This document shows, in pieces, positions 15,094-25,300 of a DNA stretch of 64,000 bases. The notes under the pieces were generated by a model, which saw only the letters and a list, made by a program, of their open reading frames with translations, was not told where the DNA came from and made no database searches. Every line of letters starts with the position of its first letter. Within the stretch, counting starts at the first letter, position 1. Origin of the DNA: Niastella sp. OAS944. GTDB taxonomy: Bacteria; Bacteroidota; Bacteroidia; Chitinophagales; Chitinophagaceae. Made by a program: the position numbers and the translations under genes. The stretch spans positions 992,001 through 1,056,000 of the forward strand of contig JANUBW010000001.1 of the NCBI GenBank assembly GCA_024809215.1. The letters run 5' to 3'.

Positions 15094-18000
15094 CATAAAA
15101 CTTACTCTCTTTATCAGTAGGATCCAAAGAAACCGACTGCGTAGAAGCTTTACCCTGCACCCAGGCAAATACCATGGGCAGAATAAATAAGGCTGCAAAA
15201 GTAGAAGCGATCAAACCGCCAATAACGGCACGGCCCAGTGGCGAAGCCTGATCACCGCCTTCACCCAAACCAGAGGCCATTGGTATCATACCGGCCACCA
15301 TCGCAATGGTGGTCATCAATATCGGGCGTAACCGCAGCGCCGCAGCTTCGCGGGCACTCTCCCATGCATTGCCATTATGCAAGCGCAAATGTTCTGCATT
15401 AGTGATCAACAGTACCGAGTTGGCAATAGATACCCCCACCGACATAATGATACCCATATACGATTGCAGGTTAAGGGTAGAACCGGTTAGCTTTAACATG
15501 ATGAGCGATCCTAATATTACCGCCGGTATGGTGGCTAAGATCACCGCCGATACTTTGAACGACTGGAAGTTAGCTGCCAGCATCAGGAAGATCACCACAA
15601 TAGCAACCAACAAACCGTTCTGCAGGCTGTCTAATGTTTCGGTAAGCACTTCACTCAACCCCTTAGGCTCAACGGTTAACCCGCGTGGTAATTCACCAAG
15701 TGATTGAATCACTTTTTGAACATCCCTTGTTGCTGTACCCAAATCGGTATTGTTCAGGTTAGCTGTAACGCTCAACATAGGAATAGCGCCCACGTTGTCG
15801 TTCTCACCATACGTAGTATCAGGTGTAATAGTAGCTACATCGCTTAACACCGGCCGGGGTGAATTGCTCAGAATGGGTATTTCGCCAATGGCGCTTACGC
15901 TGGTCATTTTATTTTCAGGCACCAACACCTGTACGCTATAACTCAGGTTCGATTTTTCATCAACCCAGATATTCTTATCGGTATAACGCGAAGATGAGGT
16001 TGAAGCGATCAGCGACCGGGAGATATCTGTTACATCAACACCCAGTTGCGAAGCCCTTGTTCTATCGATATTGATATTGATAGCAGGGTACCTGGTACTC
16101 TGGCCCAACTGTACATCGCGCATATATGGGATCTCCTTCAGTTTCGCGATCAGTTTGCCAGCGTACTGTTCATTTAATTTTTTGTTTCTGCCCGAAAGCC
16201 TGATCTCAACCGGTGTGGGCGAGCCCTGGCTTAAGATCTTATCGGTTAATTGTATAGGTTCGAATGACAATTTTATATCCGGCATCAGCTTGCTTAACTT
16301 AGCCCTGATCTTTTCTTTCACTTCCTCAACGCTTTCTTCAAAATCTTCCTCCAGCTGTACCTGTACAACAGCCTCATGTGGCCCGCTCATGAACAGGTAA
16401 ATAGGGCTGGTACTAAACAACGCCGGATGCTGTCCTATATAGGCCGATGAAACGGAAATGTTCTTTTTACCAACAATAGAATCCAGGGCATTGAGCGCTT
16501 TTACCATAATACCTTCCGTACGTTCTATACGGGTACCCTCGGGGGCACGTAAGCGTAACATGAATTGTCCCGAGTCGGTCCTTGGCAATACGTCGCGGCC
16601 AATGTTCGAAAGTAATAATACCGCTGCACCACTCACCAATACTATATATGCTATCACTACCGGTTTACGGTACGGTAATATTCGTTCCAGGAAGCGCAGG
16701 AACCGGTTGCGTAATTTTTCAAACCGCGACAATTTCTTTTCATCTCTCTCCAGCAGCACTTTCTTTTGGTCCCAGGTATCACCTTCCAGGTTTTTCATTG
16801 CCTGTACTTCCCTGGCTGTATGAATGTGATGCGGATTTATTTTCATGATCCAGTTAGCCAGGATCGGTACAAAGGTTTGTGCAAGAAAATAGGAAGTGAT
16901 CATGGAGAAGGCAATGGCCAACGCCAGCGGCAGAAACAAGGAACCCGGTATACCTTTCATGGTAAACGCAGGCGCAAAAACCGCCAAAATACACAAAAGG
17001 ATAAGCAACTTGGGAAATGCGATCTCCTTACACGCATCCCATATGGCCAGCGCTTTGGGCTTACCCATGGCAAAGTGCTGGTGTATATTTTCAATGGTCA
17101 CCGTACTTTCATCGACCAGGATACCAATTGCCAGTGACAGACCGCTTAAGGTCATGATATTGATGGTTTGCCCAAACAGCGACAGGAACAACACGCCCGA
17201 AATGATGGACGCAGGAATTGTTAAGATCACTATCAATGCGCCGCGTGCATCACCCAGGAATAACAATACCATCAGGCCGGTAAGAATAGCGCCAATAGCG
17301 CCTTCAGAGATCAAACTCTTTACCGCGTTTATTACATATACCGATTGGTCGAATTCATACGACAGTGATACATCATCTGGTAACTGCGCCTGGAATTTAG
17401 GGATCGCCTTTTTAAGGTTTTGCACCACTTCCCAGGTACTGGCATCAGCGCTTTTGGTAATAGGCAGGTACACCGAGCGTTTTCCGTTTACCAGCGCGTA
17501 ACCTGCAGTAATATCGGCGCCATCTTCAACACTTGCTACATCACGCAGGTACAGGTTTTGAACGCCTCCCTTAAATAAAGGAATGTTCTCAAAATCTTTG
17601 ATGGTCTTTATTAGTGTATTTACAGGAGTTATATAGTTTACATCGCCCACCCGTACGTTACCCGAAGGGGTTGTTTGGTTGTTGATGCGAATGGCCTGCA
17701 CCAGTTGATCGGGTGTTAAGTTATGCGCCCGCATTAATTCAGGGTCGGCCTTTATCACCACCGTACGAACGTTACCGCCAAATGGCGCGGGTGAAACCAA
17801 ACCGGGAATAGAAGTAAAGGAAGAACGCACATACACGTTCGCCAGGTCCATCAGTTCGTTATTGCTGCGGGTTTTACTGGCCAGTACCAGCTGCCCTACC
17901 GGCAGCGTAGAGGCGTCGAAGCGCAGGATAAACGGCGGCTGCGAGCCATTGGGAAAGATCGCCTGCGCACGATTACTGAACGCACTTACCTCGGCAGCGG

Positions 18001-18310
18001 CCTGCGCCATGTTGGTGCCGGGGTAAAAAGAAAGCTTCATTAACGTTAGACCTTGTATATTTTTTGTTTCGATGCTTTTTACACCGGATACATATAATAA
18101 CAGGTTCACATAGTTCTTACCAAAGAAAGCTTCCATTTGGGTAGGGGTATAACCACCAAAAGGATGCGAGAGATAAATTACTGGCAGATCGAGCGCCGGG
18201 AAGATGTCGATCTTGATCTTTTTCACCGCACTAATTCCAAAAAAGCACAACCCCGCTACCAATACCAGTATCGTTATAGGTTTCCGTAATGCTAATCTAA
18301 TCAGATTCAT
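15086..18310 (-). CDS. RND multidrug efflux permease (HAE1/AcrB family)
   Basis: 1074 residues, the normal size for an AcrB-type inner-membrane proton antiporter. N-terminus MNLIRLALRKPITILVLVAGLCFFG is TM1; the first membrane block (about residues 330-540) includes GLSLAIGILVDESTVTIENI with the conserved acidic residue of the proton relay, and the second block (about 870-1040) includes SYMGIIMSVGVSIANSVLLI. Two large periplasmic porter/docking loops lie between. It is 14 bases downstream of the TolC gene and upstream of the adaptor. Substrate is unknown; the divergent AraC gene is the likely regulator. Confidence 0.95.
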   Translation of the reverse strand: MNLIRLALRKPITILVLVAGLCFFGISAVKKIKIDIFPALDLPVIYLSHPFGGYTPTQMEAFFGKNYVNLLLYVSGVKSIETKNIQGLTLMKLSFYPGTNMAQAAAEVSAFSNRAQAIFPNGSQPPFILRFDASTLPVGQLVLASKTRSNNELMDLANVYVRSSFTSIPGLVSPAPFGGNVRTVVIKADPELMRAHNLTPDQLVQAIRINNQTTPSGNVRVGDVNYITPVNTLIKTIKDFENIPLFKGGVQNLYLRDVASVEDGADITAGYALVNGKRSVYLPITKSADASTWEVVQNLKKAIPKFQAQLPDDVSLSYEFDQSVYVINAVKSLISEGAIGAILTGLMVLLFLGDARGALIVILTIPASIISGVLFLSLFGQTINIMTLSGLSLAIGILVDESTVTIENIHQHFAMGKPKALAIWDACKEIAFPKLLILLCILAVFAPAFTMKGIPGSLFLPLALAIAFSMITSYFLAQTFVPILANWIMKINPHHIHTAREVQAMKNLEGDTWDQKKVLLERDEKKLSRFEKLRNRFLRFLERILPYRKPVVIAYIVLVSGAAVLLLSNIGRDVLPRTDSGQFMLRLRAPEGTRIERTEGIMVKALNALDSIVGKKNISVSSAYIGQHPALFSTSPIYLFMSGPHEAVVQVQLEEDFEESVEEVKEKIRAKLSKLMPDIKLSFEPIQLTDKILSQGSPTPVEIRLSGRNKKLNEQYAGKLIAKLKEIPYMRDVQLGQSTRYPAININIDRTRASQLGVDVTDISRSLIASTSSSRYTDKNIWVDEKSNLSYSVQVLVPENKMTSVSAIGEIPILSNSPRPVLSDVATITPDTTYGENDNVGAIPMLSVTANLNNTDLGTATRDVQKVIQSLGELPRGLTVEPKGLSEVLTETLDSLQNGLLVAIVVIFLMLAANFQSFKVSAVILATIPAVILGSLIMLKLTGSTLNLQSYMGIIMSVGVSIANSVLLITNAEHLRLHNGNAWESAREAAALRLRPILMTTIAMVAGMIPMASGLGEGGDQASPLGRAVIGGLIASTFAALFILPMVFAWVQGKASTQSVSLDPTDKESKFYEA

Positions 18311-18324
18311 AAATTATTTTCCTC

Positions 18325-19725
18325 TTACTTAACTTGTTTGATGAACAGATCGAAATCACCACTTGCAGCCGATTTCAACAACAACGACTGCCATACATTG
18401 ATATAGGCCACACTCCTGTCGGTTTCTGCCCGGTTCAGCGCAAACAGCGCCTGTTGCAGATCAACGATGTTGGTTAAACCATTTTTATACAAAACACTTT
18501 TTTGCAAAAAGGCATCGGCAGCCGCCTGGTACTGTTGCGGCACCTCATGCAAACTTTGCAAACTGTTGTCGATGCGCTGATCGGCCAGTATCAATTGGTC
18601 TTGCAATTGTGTGGTAACCTGGTCATATTCACTTTTGTATGCTTCTGTAATAAATTGTTGTGCTTTAACCTGGTGCCTGATCTTCGCAATGCTGGTAATA
18701 TTCCAGGCTATAGACAAACCGGCCACATAGTTGGTGCGGGTTGGCTTTATACCTTCAAAATAATCATGCGAGTATTTGGGATTGGTTGCCGGGTTATACG
18801 AATAATCGAAACCAGAACCCCTTGTTTGAATAATACCAAACAGGTTCACACCCGGCAAAATGCTTCTTTTAAGATACGCCGTTGCCACATCACTCTGGTT
18901 AATACGCGATTGGTAAAATTTCACCTGCGGGTTTTGCGTAATCGACGTATTGGTTCTCACCTCGCCGGGTATAGTATTAATAAAAGAAGTGTCTAAGCTA
19001 AACGCAGCCGGCGGCACGTTTAGCAACTGTGCCAGCTGGTTACGCACCTGCAGTTCGCTGTTTTTTGCATCTATAAGCACCAACCTGGCGCGTGATACTT
19101 CTGCATTAGCAATGGAACTATCAACGCCTGCATTTAAACCCGAACGGGTGCGCGCAGTAACTGCCTGTTGCACAAACATGGTCCTGTCGAGATTAGCTTG
19201 TGCATTTTGCACCAGTCGTTGTGTAGTAAGCAGGTTCAGGTAAGCGCCGGCAATTTTTACGCTATGAACAAATTGCTCCTGCATAAGGTCTGCCGAATCT
19301 TTTTGCACCTGTGCACTTGCTAAACTGATCTTTGATTTTAGCCGGCCAAACGTAAAGAACTCCCAGTTGGAATTTATAAAGTACAATGAACCAAATGAAG
19401 AATTCCAATTTTGAGAACTGGTTGTAGGGCCGCTCGATGATACACCCGGTATACCTACTGCCGCTAATGGACCATACGAACCGTTGATGGTACCATAATC
19501 CTGTTGTACCGAAGCAATGATATTGGGCAAATATTCATTGCGGGTATTTTGCACCATAGCAGAAGACGCACTAAGATAATTGCGCTTTGCCTTTATGCTT
19601 TGATAATTTTTTAATCCGGAATTAATTGCATCTGATAATAATAATGGTTGTGATGATTGTGCATTGACCCGGTTGTCGAATGCAAACAACAACATTGCCA
19701 ATACAGGTACTGCAATAACACGCAT
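18325..19725 (-). CDS. TolC-family outer-membrane efflux protein
   Basis: 466 residues from the ATG at 19725, which opens a good signal peptide (MRVIAVPVLAMLLFAFDNRVNAQ); a longer start at 19791 is possible but has no signal-like N-terminus. The protein has the two repeated long helical hairpins of TolC proteins (residues about 35-240 and 250-460), with LLLSDAINSGLKNYQSIKAKRNYLSAS at the start and NIVDLQQALFALNRAETDRSVAYINVW in the second repeat. It forms the outer-membrane duct for the RND pump. It is the first gene of the operon, an order often seen in Bacteroidota. Confidence 0.9.
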   Translation of the reverse strand: MRVIAVPVLAMLLFAFDNRVNAQSSQPLLLSDAINSGLKNYQSIKAKRNYLSASSAMVQNTRNEYLPNIIASVQQDYGTINGSYGPLAAVGIPGVSSSGPTTSSQNWNSSFGSLYFINSNWEFFTFGRLKSKISLASAQVQKDSADLMQEQFVHSVKIAGAYLNLLTTQRLVQNAQANLDRTMFVQQAVTARTRSGLNAGVDSSIANAEVSRARLVLIDAKNSELQVRNQLAQLLNVPPAAFSLDTSFINTIPGEVRTNTSITQNPQVKFYQSRINQSDVATAYLKRSILPGVNLFGIIQTRGSGFDYSYNPATNPKYSHDYFEGIKPTRTNYVAGLSIAWNITSIAKIRHQVKAQQFITEAYKSEYDQVTTQLQDQLILADQRIDNSLQSLHEVPQQYQAAADAFLQKSVLYKNGLTNIVDLQQALFALNRAETDRSVAYINVWQSLLLKSAASGDFDLFIKQVK

Positions 19726-20012
19726 AGTACTTTTTTGGGTTCTCGCTGTAATTAGAAAATGCGACCTGTAATTTCTTTCGCGTAAGACCATGTTTGGTTG
19801 TTAATTGATCGTTAACGGTGATATGTGCTCATTCACCTTTTAATCTATTTTTAATGGCAGCATCGTAGTAGAAGACAGTATGTTTGCCCCTTGTTCTTTA
19901 GGCAGGTAATCAATGTAGTTGGCAATTCAATTTATAATAGGAATGTAAAAATGCAAATAGGTCTTCAATTTTCCCTTGTACAATTTTGGGTTATTTCTGT
20001 ACTTTTACAGGC

Positions 20013-20903
20013 ATGAACACGGAGAACCTCCACCAGCCTTTTGAGATAGTATATAAAGAAACAGACGAATGTCTTAAACCGGCACACAAGCACAACTTCT
20101 TTGAACTGTGTTATATTATTGATGGTAGCGGCACACACTGCATTAATAAGAACAAGTTTGAATATCGTAACGGACATTTGTTCTTACTTACTCCACAAGA
20201 CTCACATAAACTGACGGTAAGAACAACTACCAAGTTTTTCCTGATCCGCTTTAATGATATTTATTTCAAATCACAAAATGAACAGGCAACCAGCCAGCAA
20301 AGCGAATGGATAAAAAAGCTGGAGTTCATTTTTCATAATACCACGCATTCGCCAGGCTGTATTCTAAAAGGAATGAACGACCGGGTTTTAGTGAAAGCAT
20401 TAATTGATGGTTTAATAAAAGAACATATCAATAAAGACCCCTATCACCAGGAGATCATTCAACAAATGGTGAATACGGTATTATCGATTGTAGCACGCAA
20501 CCTGTATATTAAAGTACCAAAGAAAATGACGTTTGATTCAAACAACGATGAAACCACGTTGAAGATCATTCATTATGTACAGGCCAATATTTATAAACCC
20601 GAGTTATTAAAGGCCGAGTTAATTGCCAGCACCTTCCAGATCTCGGTAAATTATCTCAGCGAGTATTTTAAAAAGCATACCGGGGAAACCTTACAGAATT
20701 ATATTACCAACTACAAATTAAAACTGGTAGAAACAAGATTGCTGCACAGCAATATGCGAATTAACGAGATTGCCTTTGAATTACATTTTACCGATGAAAG
20801 CCATTTAAACCGCATCTTTAAAAAGTACAAAGGCATTAGCCCCACCGGCTTCCGCAAACAGGTTATGTTCGACCGGCAGATGGTGATTGCGGCTACTGCT
20901 TAA
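20013..20903 (+). CDS. AraC-family transcriptional regulator, divergent from efflux operon
   Basis: 296 residues from ATG 20013. N-terminal cupin-like domain (KPAHKHNFFELCYIIDGSGTHCI, NGHLFLLTPQDSHKL) and C-terminal AraC DNA-binding domain from about residue 190 (LIASTFQISVNYLSEYFKKHTGETLQNYI, then MRINEIAFELHFTDESHLNRIFKKYKGISPTGFR). It is transcribed away from the TolC-RND-adaptor operon, with 287 bases between the starts, so it is the likely local regulator. No operator can be defined by eye. Confidence 0.9.
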   Translation: MNTENLHQPFEIVYKETDECLKPAHKHNFFELCYIIDGSGTHCINKNKFEYRNGHLFLLTPQDSHKLTVRTTTKFFLIRFNDIYFKSQNEQATSQQSEWIKKLEFIFHNTTHSPGCILKGMNDRVLVKALIDGLIKEHINKDPYHQEIIQQMVNTVLSIVARNLYIKVPKKMTFDSNNDETTLKIIHYVQANIYKPELLKAELIASTFQISVNYLSEYFKKHTGETLQNYITNYKLKLVETRLLHSNMRINEIAFELHFTDESHLNRIFKKYKGISPTGFRKQVMFDRQMVIAATA

Positions 20904-21065
20904 AGCCGTTACAGGTTTCACGTTACAGGTTCCAGGGCCTTTATTTCCTGTATTCCCTGCAACATGCAACCTGCAACAAATGCGAAAACCGTTGTTCCAT
21001 GTTACAAGTTCCAGAGCACTTATTTTTTGTATTCCCTGAAACCTGCAACCTGTAACCTGCAACAG
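20904..21065. repeat. Two tandem ~80-bp copies of a GTTACAGGTT / CCTGCAAC word element
   Basis: Copy 1 (about 20904-20980) and copy 2 (about 20986-21065) share a common layout: AAAACCGTT-type start, GTTACAGGTTCCAG words, a TTTATTTCCTGTATTCCCTG-like middle, then CAACCTGCAACA words. In each copy the left and right words are reverse-complementary, so each could fold as a hairpin. It begins at the stop codon of the AraC gene. Related units occur at 60588-60960. Confidence 0.75.
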
Positions 21066-21110
21066 ACTCTTAAAAATTGATTGATTAAATTATTCTCGTT
21101 TATTCCTATT

Positions 21111-22262
21111 ATGACCAACGCTTCTCCACGGCGCGCCCGCATAGCAACTGCCGTTTTCTTTTTTGTATCAGGATTCGGGTTTTCTTCCTGGGCCTCGCGT
21201 ATACCCACCGTTCAACAGAATTTACATTTAAGTGAAGGACAGCTAGGCGGCGTTTTATTCGCATTCCCGGCCGGATTAATGTGCACATTACCGGTAACAG
21301 GTTATTTATTACGCCGGTTCAGCAGCCGATATATTATGATGGGCGGCGCAGTAATGTTCAACATCATGTTATGCCTGGTAGGTTTTGCCCAGGAAACCTG
21401 GCAACTGATCATTCTGTTATTCTTCTTTGGTTCATCCCGTAACCTGTTCAATATTTCTGCCAATGCACAATCAATAGGTGTGCAGGCCTTATACGACCGT
21501 TCTATCATTGCCACCTTTCATGGTATATGGAGTGTGGCCGGTTTTGCCGCAGCCAGTATTGGCTCTTTAGCGGTTTCGGCAAGTATACCACCTTCATGGC
21601 ATTTTCTGGCCGTATGTATTCTTTTAACCAGTTGTTGCTTCCTTTTCTTTAAAGATACAGTGCACCAGCAACCGAAACCGCATGAGCGGTTGGAAAAATC
21701 AAAATTCAGAATGCCGGAAAAGGCCTTGCTGAAATTTGGTTTTATTTGTTTTGCTTCCATGGCCATTGAAGGTACCATGTACGACTGGAGCGCCATCTAT
21801 TTGAAAAAAGCGGTGCACGCCTCCAAAGGAATGGCTTCGGCTGGTTATGCGGTTTATATGGTGGCTATGATGCTTGGCCGTTTTGCCGGCGATAAAATGG
21901 CCAATAAAATTGGCGTAAAGGCTATGCTGAAATACAGTGGCCTGCTTATTTTGGGTGGCTTATTATTGGCAGCGGCCCTCCCCTACACTATTACTACTGC
22001 TATTGGTTTTATGATGACTGGTTTCGGCGTAAGCTGTGTAGTGCCTATGGTATTTAGTATGGCGGGGAAAGTAAAACATATGAGTGGCGGCCCTGCCATT
22101 GCAGGCGTTTCTACCATTGGGTATTTTGGCTTTTTGATCGTTCCGCCTACAGTAGGTTTTATAGCAGAAGCCTTTAACCTGCGCTGGTCAATTGCACTTA
22201 TCGCTTTATTTGGCGCACTGATAACTTACCTGGTAAGTAACATGAAAGACGAACAGGAGTAA
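21111..22262 (+). CDS. Major facilitator superfamily transporter
   Basis: 383 residues from ATG 21111, with about twelve hydrophobic membrane segments. The N-terminus ARIATAVFFFVSGFGFSSWASRIPTVQQNLHLSEGQLGGVLFAFPAG resembles the YbjJ-like branch of MFS (sugar or inner-membrane transporters). The loop after TM2 has RRFSSRYIMMGG, in place of the general MFS motif. There is no adjacent enzyme to suggest a substrate. It ends before a strong hairpin at 22292-22320 and runs convergent with the chitinase gene. Confidence 0.88.
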   Translation: MTNASPRRARIATAVFFFVSGFGFSSWASRIPTVQQNLHLSEGQLGGVLFAFPAGLMCTLPVTGYLLRRFSSRYIMMGGAVMFNIMLCLVGFAQETWQLIILLFFFGSSRNLFNISANAQSIGVQALYDRSIIATFHGIWSVAGFAAASIGSLAVSASIPPSWHFLAVCILLTSCCFLFFKDTVHQQPKPHERLEKSKFRMPEKALLKFGFICFASMAIEGTMYDWSAIYLKKAVHASKGMASAGYAVYMVAMMLGRFAGDKMANKIGVKAMLKYSGLLILGGLLLAAALPYTITTAIGFMMTGFGVSCVVPMVFSMAGKVKHMSGGPAIAGVSTIGYFGFLIVPPTVGFIAEAFNLRWSIALIALFGALITYLVSNMKDEQE

Positions 22263-22265
22263 GAA

Positions 22266-22390
22266 TCAAGATACAAGGTTCAGGACATAAGAAAGGCACA
22301 AGCGTAATGCTTGTGCCTTTAATTTTGGATATTGGATCCTGGCCCTTGTGCCTTGCACCTTGTACCTTGTGCCTTGGCCCTTGTGCTTTA
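22266..22390. repeat. ACAAGG / CCTTGTGCC word array
   Basis: Words ATACAAGGTTCAGG at 22270-22283 and GGCACAAG in the terminator stem are matched on the right by CCTTGTGCCTTGCACC, TTGTACCTTGTGCC and GCCCTTGTGC words at 22343-22387. The array fills the gap between the convergent MFS and chitinase genes. Confidence 0.65.
22292..22320. terminator. Bidirectional terminator hairpin
   Basis: AAAGGCACAAGC at 22292-22303 pairs perfectly with GCTTGTGCCTTT at 22309-22320 over a 5-base loop, followed by TAATTTT. It can end the plus-strand MFS gene and, on the other strand, the chitinase gene. Confidence 0.85.
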
Positions 22391-22393
22391 GCG

Positions 22394-25300
22394 CTATAAT
22401 TTCACCAACCGGGTTGTGCTCACATTACCGGTTTTCTTATTAGTGATGCGAACGATCCAGATTCCCTGAGTTAGCTTAGCGGTTGGAATGGTAATAGTGC
22501 TTATACCTGTGCTTGAAGCAGTATAAGACTGGCTGCTTACCACATTACCACGTGAGCTTTGTACATCAATAACCAATTGATCGCCGGCTTCGGCATATTT
22601 CAATACCTGCGCTGTGCTACCTGAAATTGGGTTTGGCACAACAGCTGCACTACCTGCAGTTGTTGCCGCATTGGTTGCCGCAGTTGTTCTTGTAGCAGCA
22701 CCACATGCACCCAATGGTTTCCACCACCAGTCGGCAGTACCCGGTGTTACGTTGTACAATGAATTCGACAAACTTTCGTACAGGTTACCATTATAAGTTA
22801 CCTTATCACCTGCATTGTATATTTTGGGGTAAGGTTGGTATTCAGCAACACCAGCGCAATTACCTGTGTTTCCACCGCCGCCAACTGTAATGGTTGCAGC
22901 TGATGAAGTAGTAACCGCACCGCTGTTATCGGTTGCTTTTGCCGTGATGGCATATGTACCAGCCGCAACATTGCTCCAGGTATAGCTATAAGGAGAAGAA
23001 GTTACTTCAGTTAATAAAGTAGCTCCATTATAGAAACCTACTTTGCTTACAGTACCGTCTGCATCGCTTGCAGTTGCAGCAATAGTAACAGTAGCAGGAG
23101 CAGAGAACGTTGCACCTGAAGCAGGTGAAGTAAGCGTTACAACGGGCGCCTGGTTAGTACCAGTGCCTGTGCAATCGCTGATGTATTTCCAAACTTTACC
23201 ATCGCCAACATTCAGATCAGGGCGTTCGTTTTGTGTCCACCATTTAGCTTCGTAGATCTTATTATTATACACTACTTGTTTTCCGGCCAGGTAAACGCCT
23301 GTTGAGGTCCAGGCTTCAATACCATTACAACCAGTACCGGTACCAGTGCCTACTGTTATAGTAATTGCACCCGATGTGCTTACTGCGCCACCATTATCGG
23401 TTGCTTTTGCTGTAAGGGTATATGTGCCGTTTGCCACATTGCTCCAGGTATAGCTGTATGGCGCTGCTGTGGCTTCACCCAGTTTGGTGCCGCCATTATA
23501 GAACTCCACTTTTGTAACACTTCCATCGGCATCGCTGGCGCTTGCAGTAATGGTTACATTAGCTGGTGAAGTGAATGTTGCATTATTAGCAGGTGAAGTA
23601 ATGTTTACTGTTGGCGACTGGTTGCCAGGTGTACTTCCAAAGAAGTATGGATAGTAGTTGGTAGCGAATTCATCGCCGTTTGCTTTATCCCAGTTAACAC
23701 TCCAGGTCATGATACCTCTCAGCCCGGGATAACCGCCACTTGATTTTCTCATTACATAACCGCCACCATATGAGGTCCCTTTCATCAGGTAATCCAATGC
23801 TTTCTTCACATTCGCTGGTGTTGTGTAACCTGAACCTGCAGCTGAAGGCTGAGCAGGTAAACCAAAGGCAACTTGGTCTTCACGTAATGCAGGGAAGGTT
23901 TGGCTGGTACCGGCTACAGGGAAACCAGTCAACAACATTTCTGTCATAGCAACTATAAAATCAGAAGTGCTTGAAGAGTATTGTTTGTTATCCAAACCCG
24001 TCATTGAACCGGTATTGTATAACTGTGGATGAATAAATGTAAGTTCATTACGCAGGCCGTAGATCAATGGGAGGTAAGCGCCTACCAATGGTGAATAGGT
24101 GGTTGCATAAGCCGCCTGAACATAATACGTTTCCGGCGCCATGGTCAACCAGCAATCTTTACCCTGGCCTTTGCGGTAACTGATGATCTCTTTGGCAGCA
24201 GCAATGAGGTTCACTACTTTTGGTGTAGTGGGGCTCATAAAGTTATTATCACCACTGTTGAGTGTGAGGTTTGAACCGCCTTCGAGGTCAATATCAAATC
24301 CATCGAAGTTATAGGCATCCAGCAACGACTTCATTGAATTCACAAATAAAGTTTTAGCTGTAGCCGTATTCAGTTGCAGAATACCATTCTCACCACCCAG
24401 CGATAACAGTACTTTTCTGCCCTGCGATTGCAGCGTGGCAATATCTGCTTTGAAATCAGCTACTGTAGTGCCTTCTGGGGTAAAGGTAACTGTAGCCTGA
24501 TCGCCTCCTGTAACACCAAAGGCAATTTGAATTACATTATACTTGGGGTTCACATCGCGTAAACGAATATAAGGCGGTGTGCCTGAAGTGGTACCCCAAT
24601 TATGCCAATACCCTACCATTACCTTTCCGCCAGTGTTACCAGGGTTGGTGCCATTAACGGTTACGGCTACTGCCGATGAGGTAGTTGTTGCACCGGCATT
24701 ATCGGTTGCTACTGCAGTTATTGAATAGCTGCCTGCCGATACATTGCTCCAGGTAACAGTATATGGTGCTGATGTTTTTGAACCGAGACTTGTAGCGCCA
24801 TTAAAGAACTCTACTTTTGAAATGGTGCCATCGGCATCTGATGCGTTTGCAGTTAATGTAATGCTGGCCGGCGCAGTGTAAGTACTGTTATTGGTAGGCG
24901 CAGTGATAGATACTGTTGGCGACACGTTACCACCCGTGCTGCCATTGGCAAACACCTGGTTGATCTTGTTCACCAGTTTTGATTTGGTGTTTGCACAAAA
25001 GATCAGTTTTGTTCCAGAGGTGCTGCTGGTCATATCGGTCATATCACCATACACCTGCCATACGATAACACCAGCCAGGCCCTGATCTTTTATGAACTGG
25101 GCTTTTGCTTCAATTGACCTTTCGTTATCATAGCTCAGGAAATAATTTCCTTTTGTTTTATAAGGAACTTTTGCATTATCATCCCAGTATTCTGTCCAGC
25201 CGGAACCACTACCGGTAGTTGACAAAATATAGCTGTAAGAAGGTGTGCCATCCCACAGGTCTTTTTGCCAGTTTGTATAATCTGCACAGGTTTGAATTGG

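Noticed and set aside
15306-17501. Several plus-strand open frames up to 201 codons opposite the RND gene
   Set aside because: They are antisense shadows of the pump gene; compositions follow the coding strand of AcrB-like protein.
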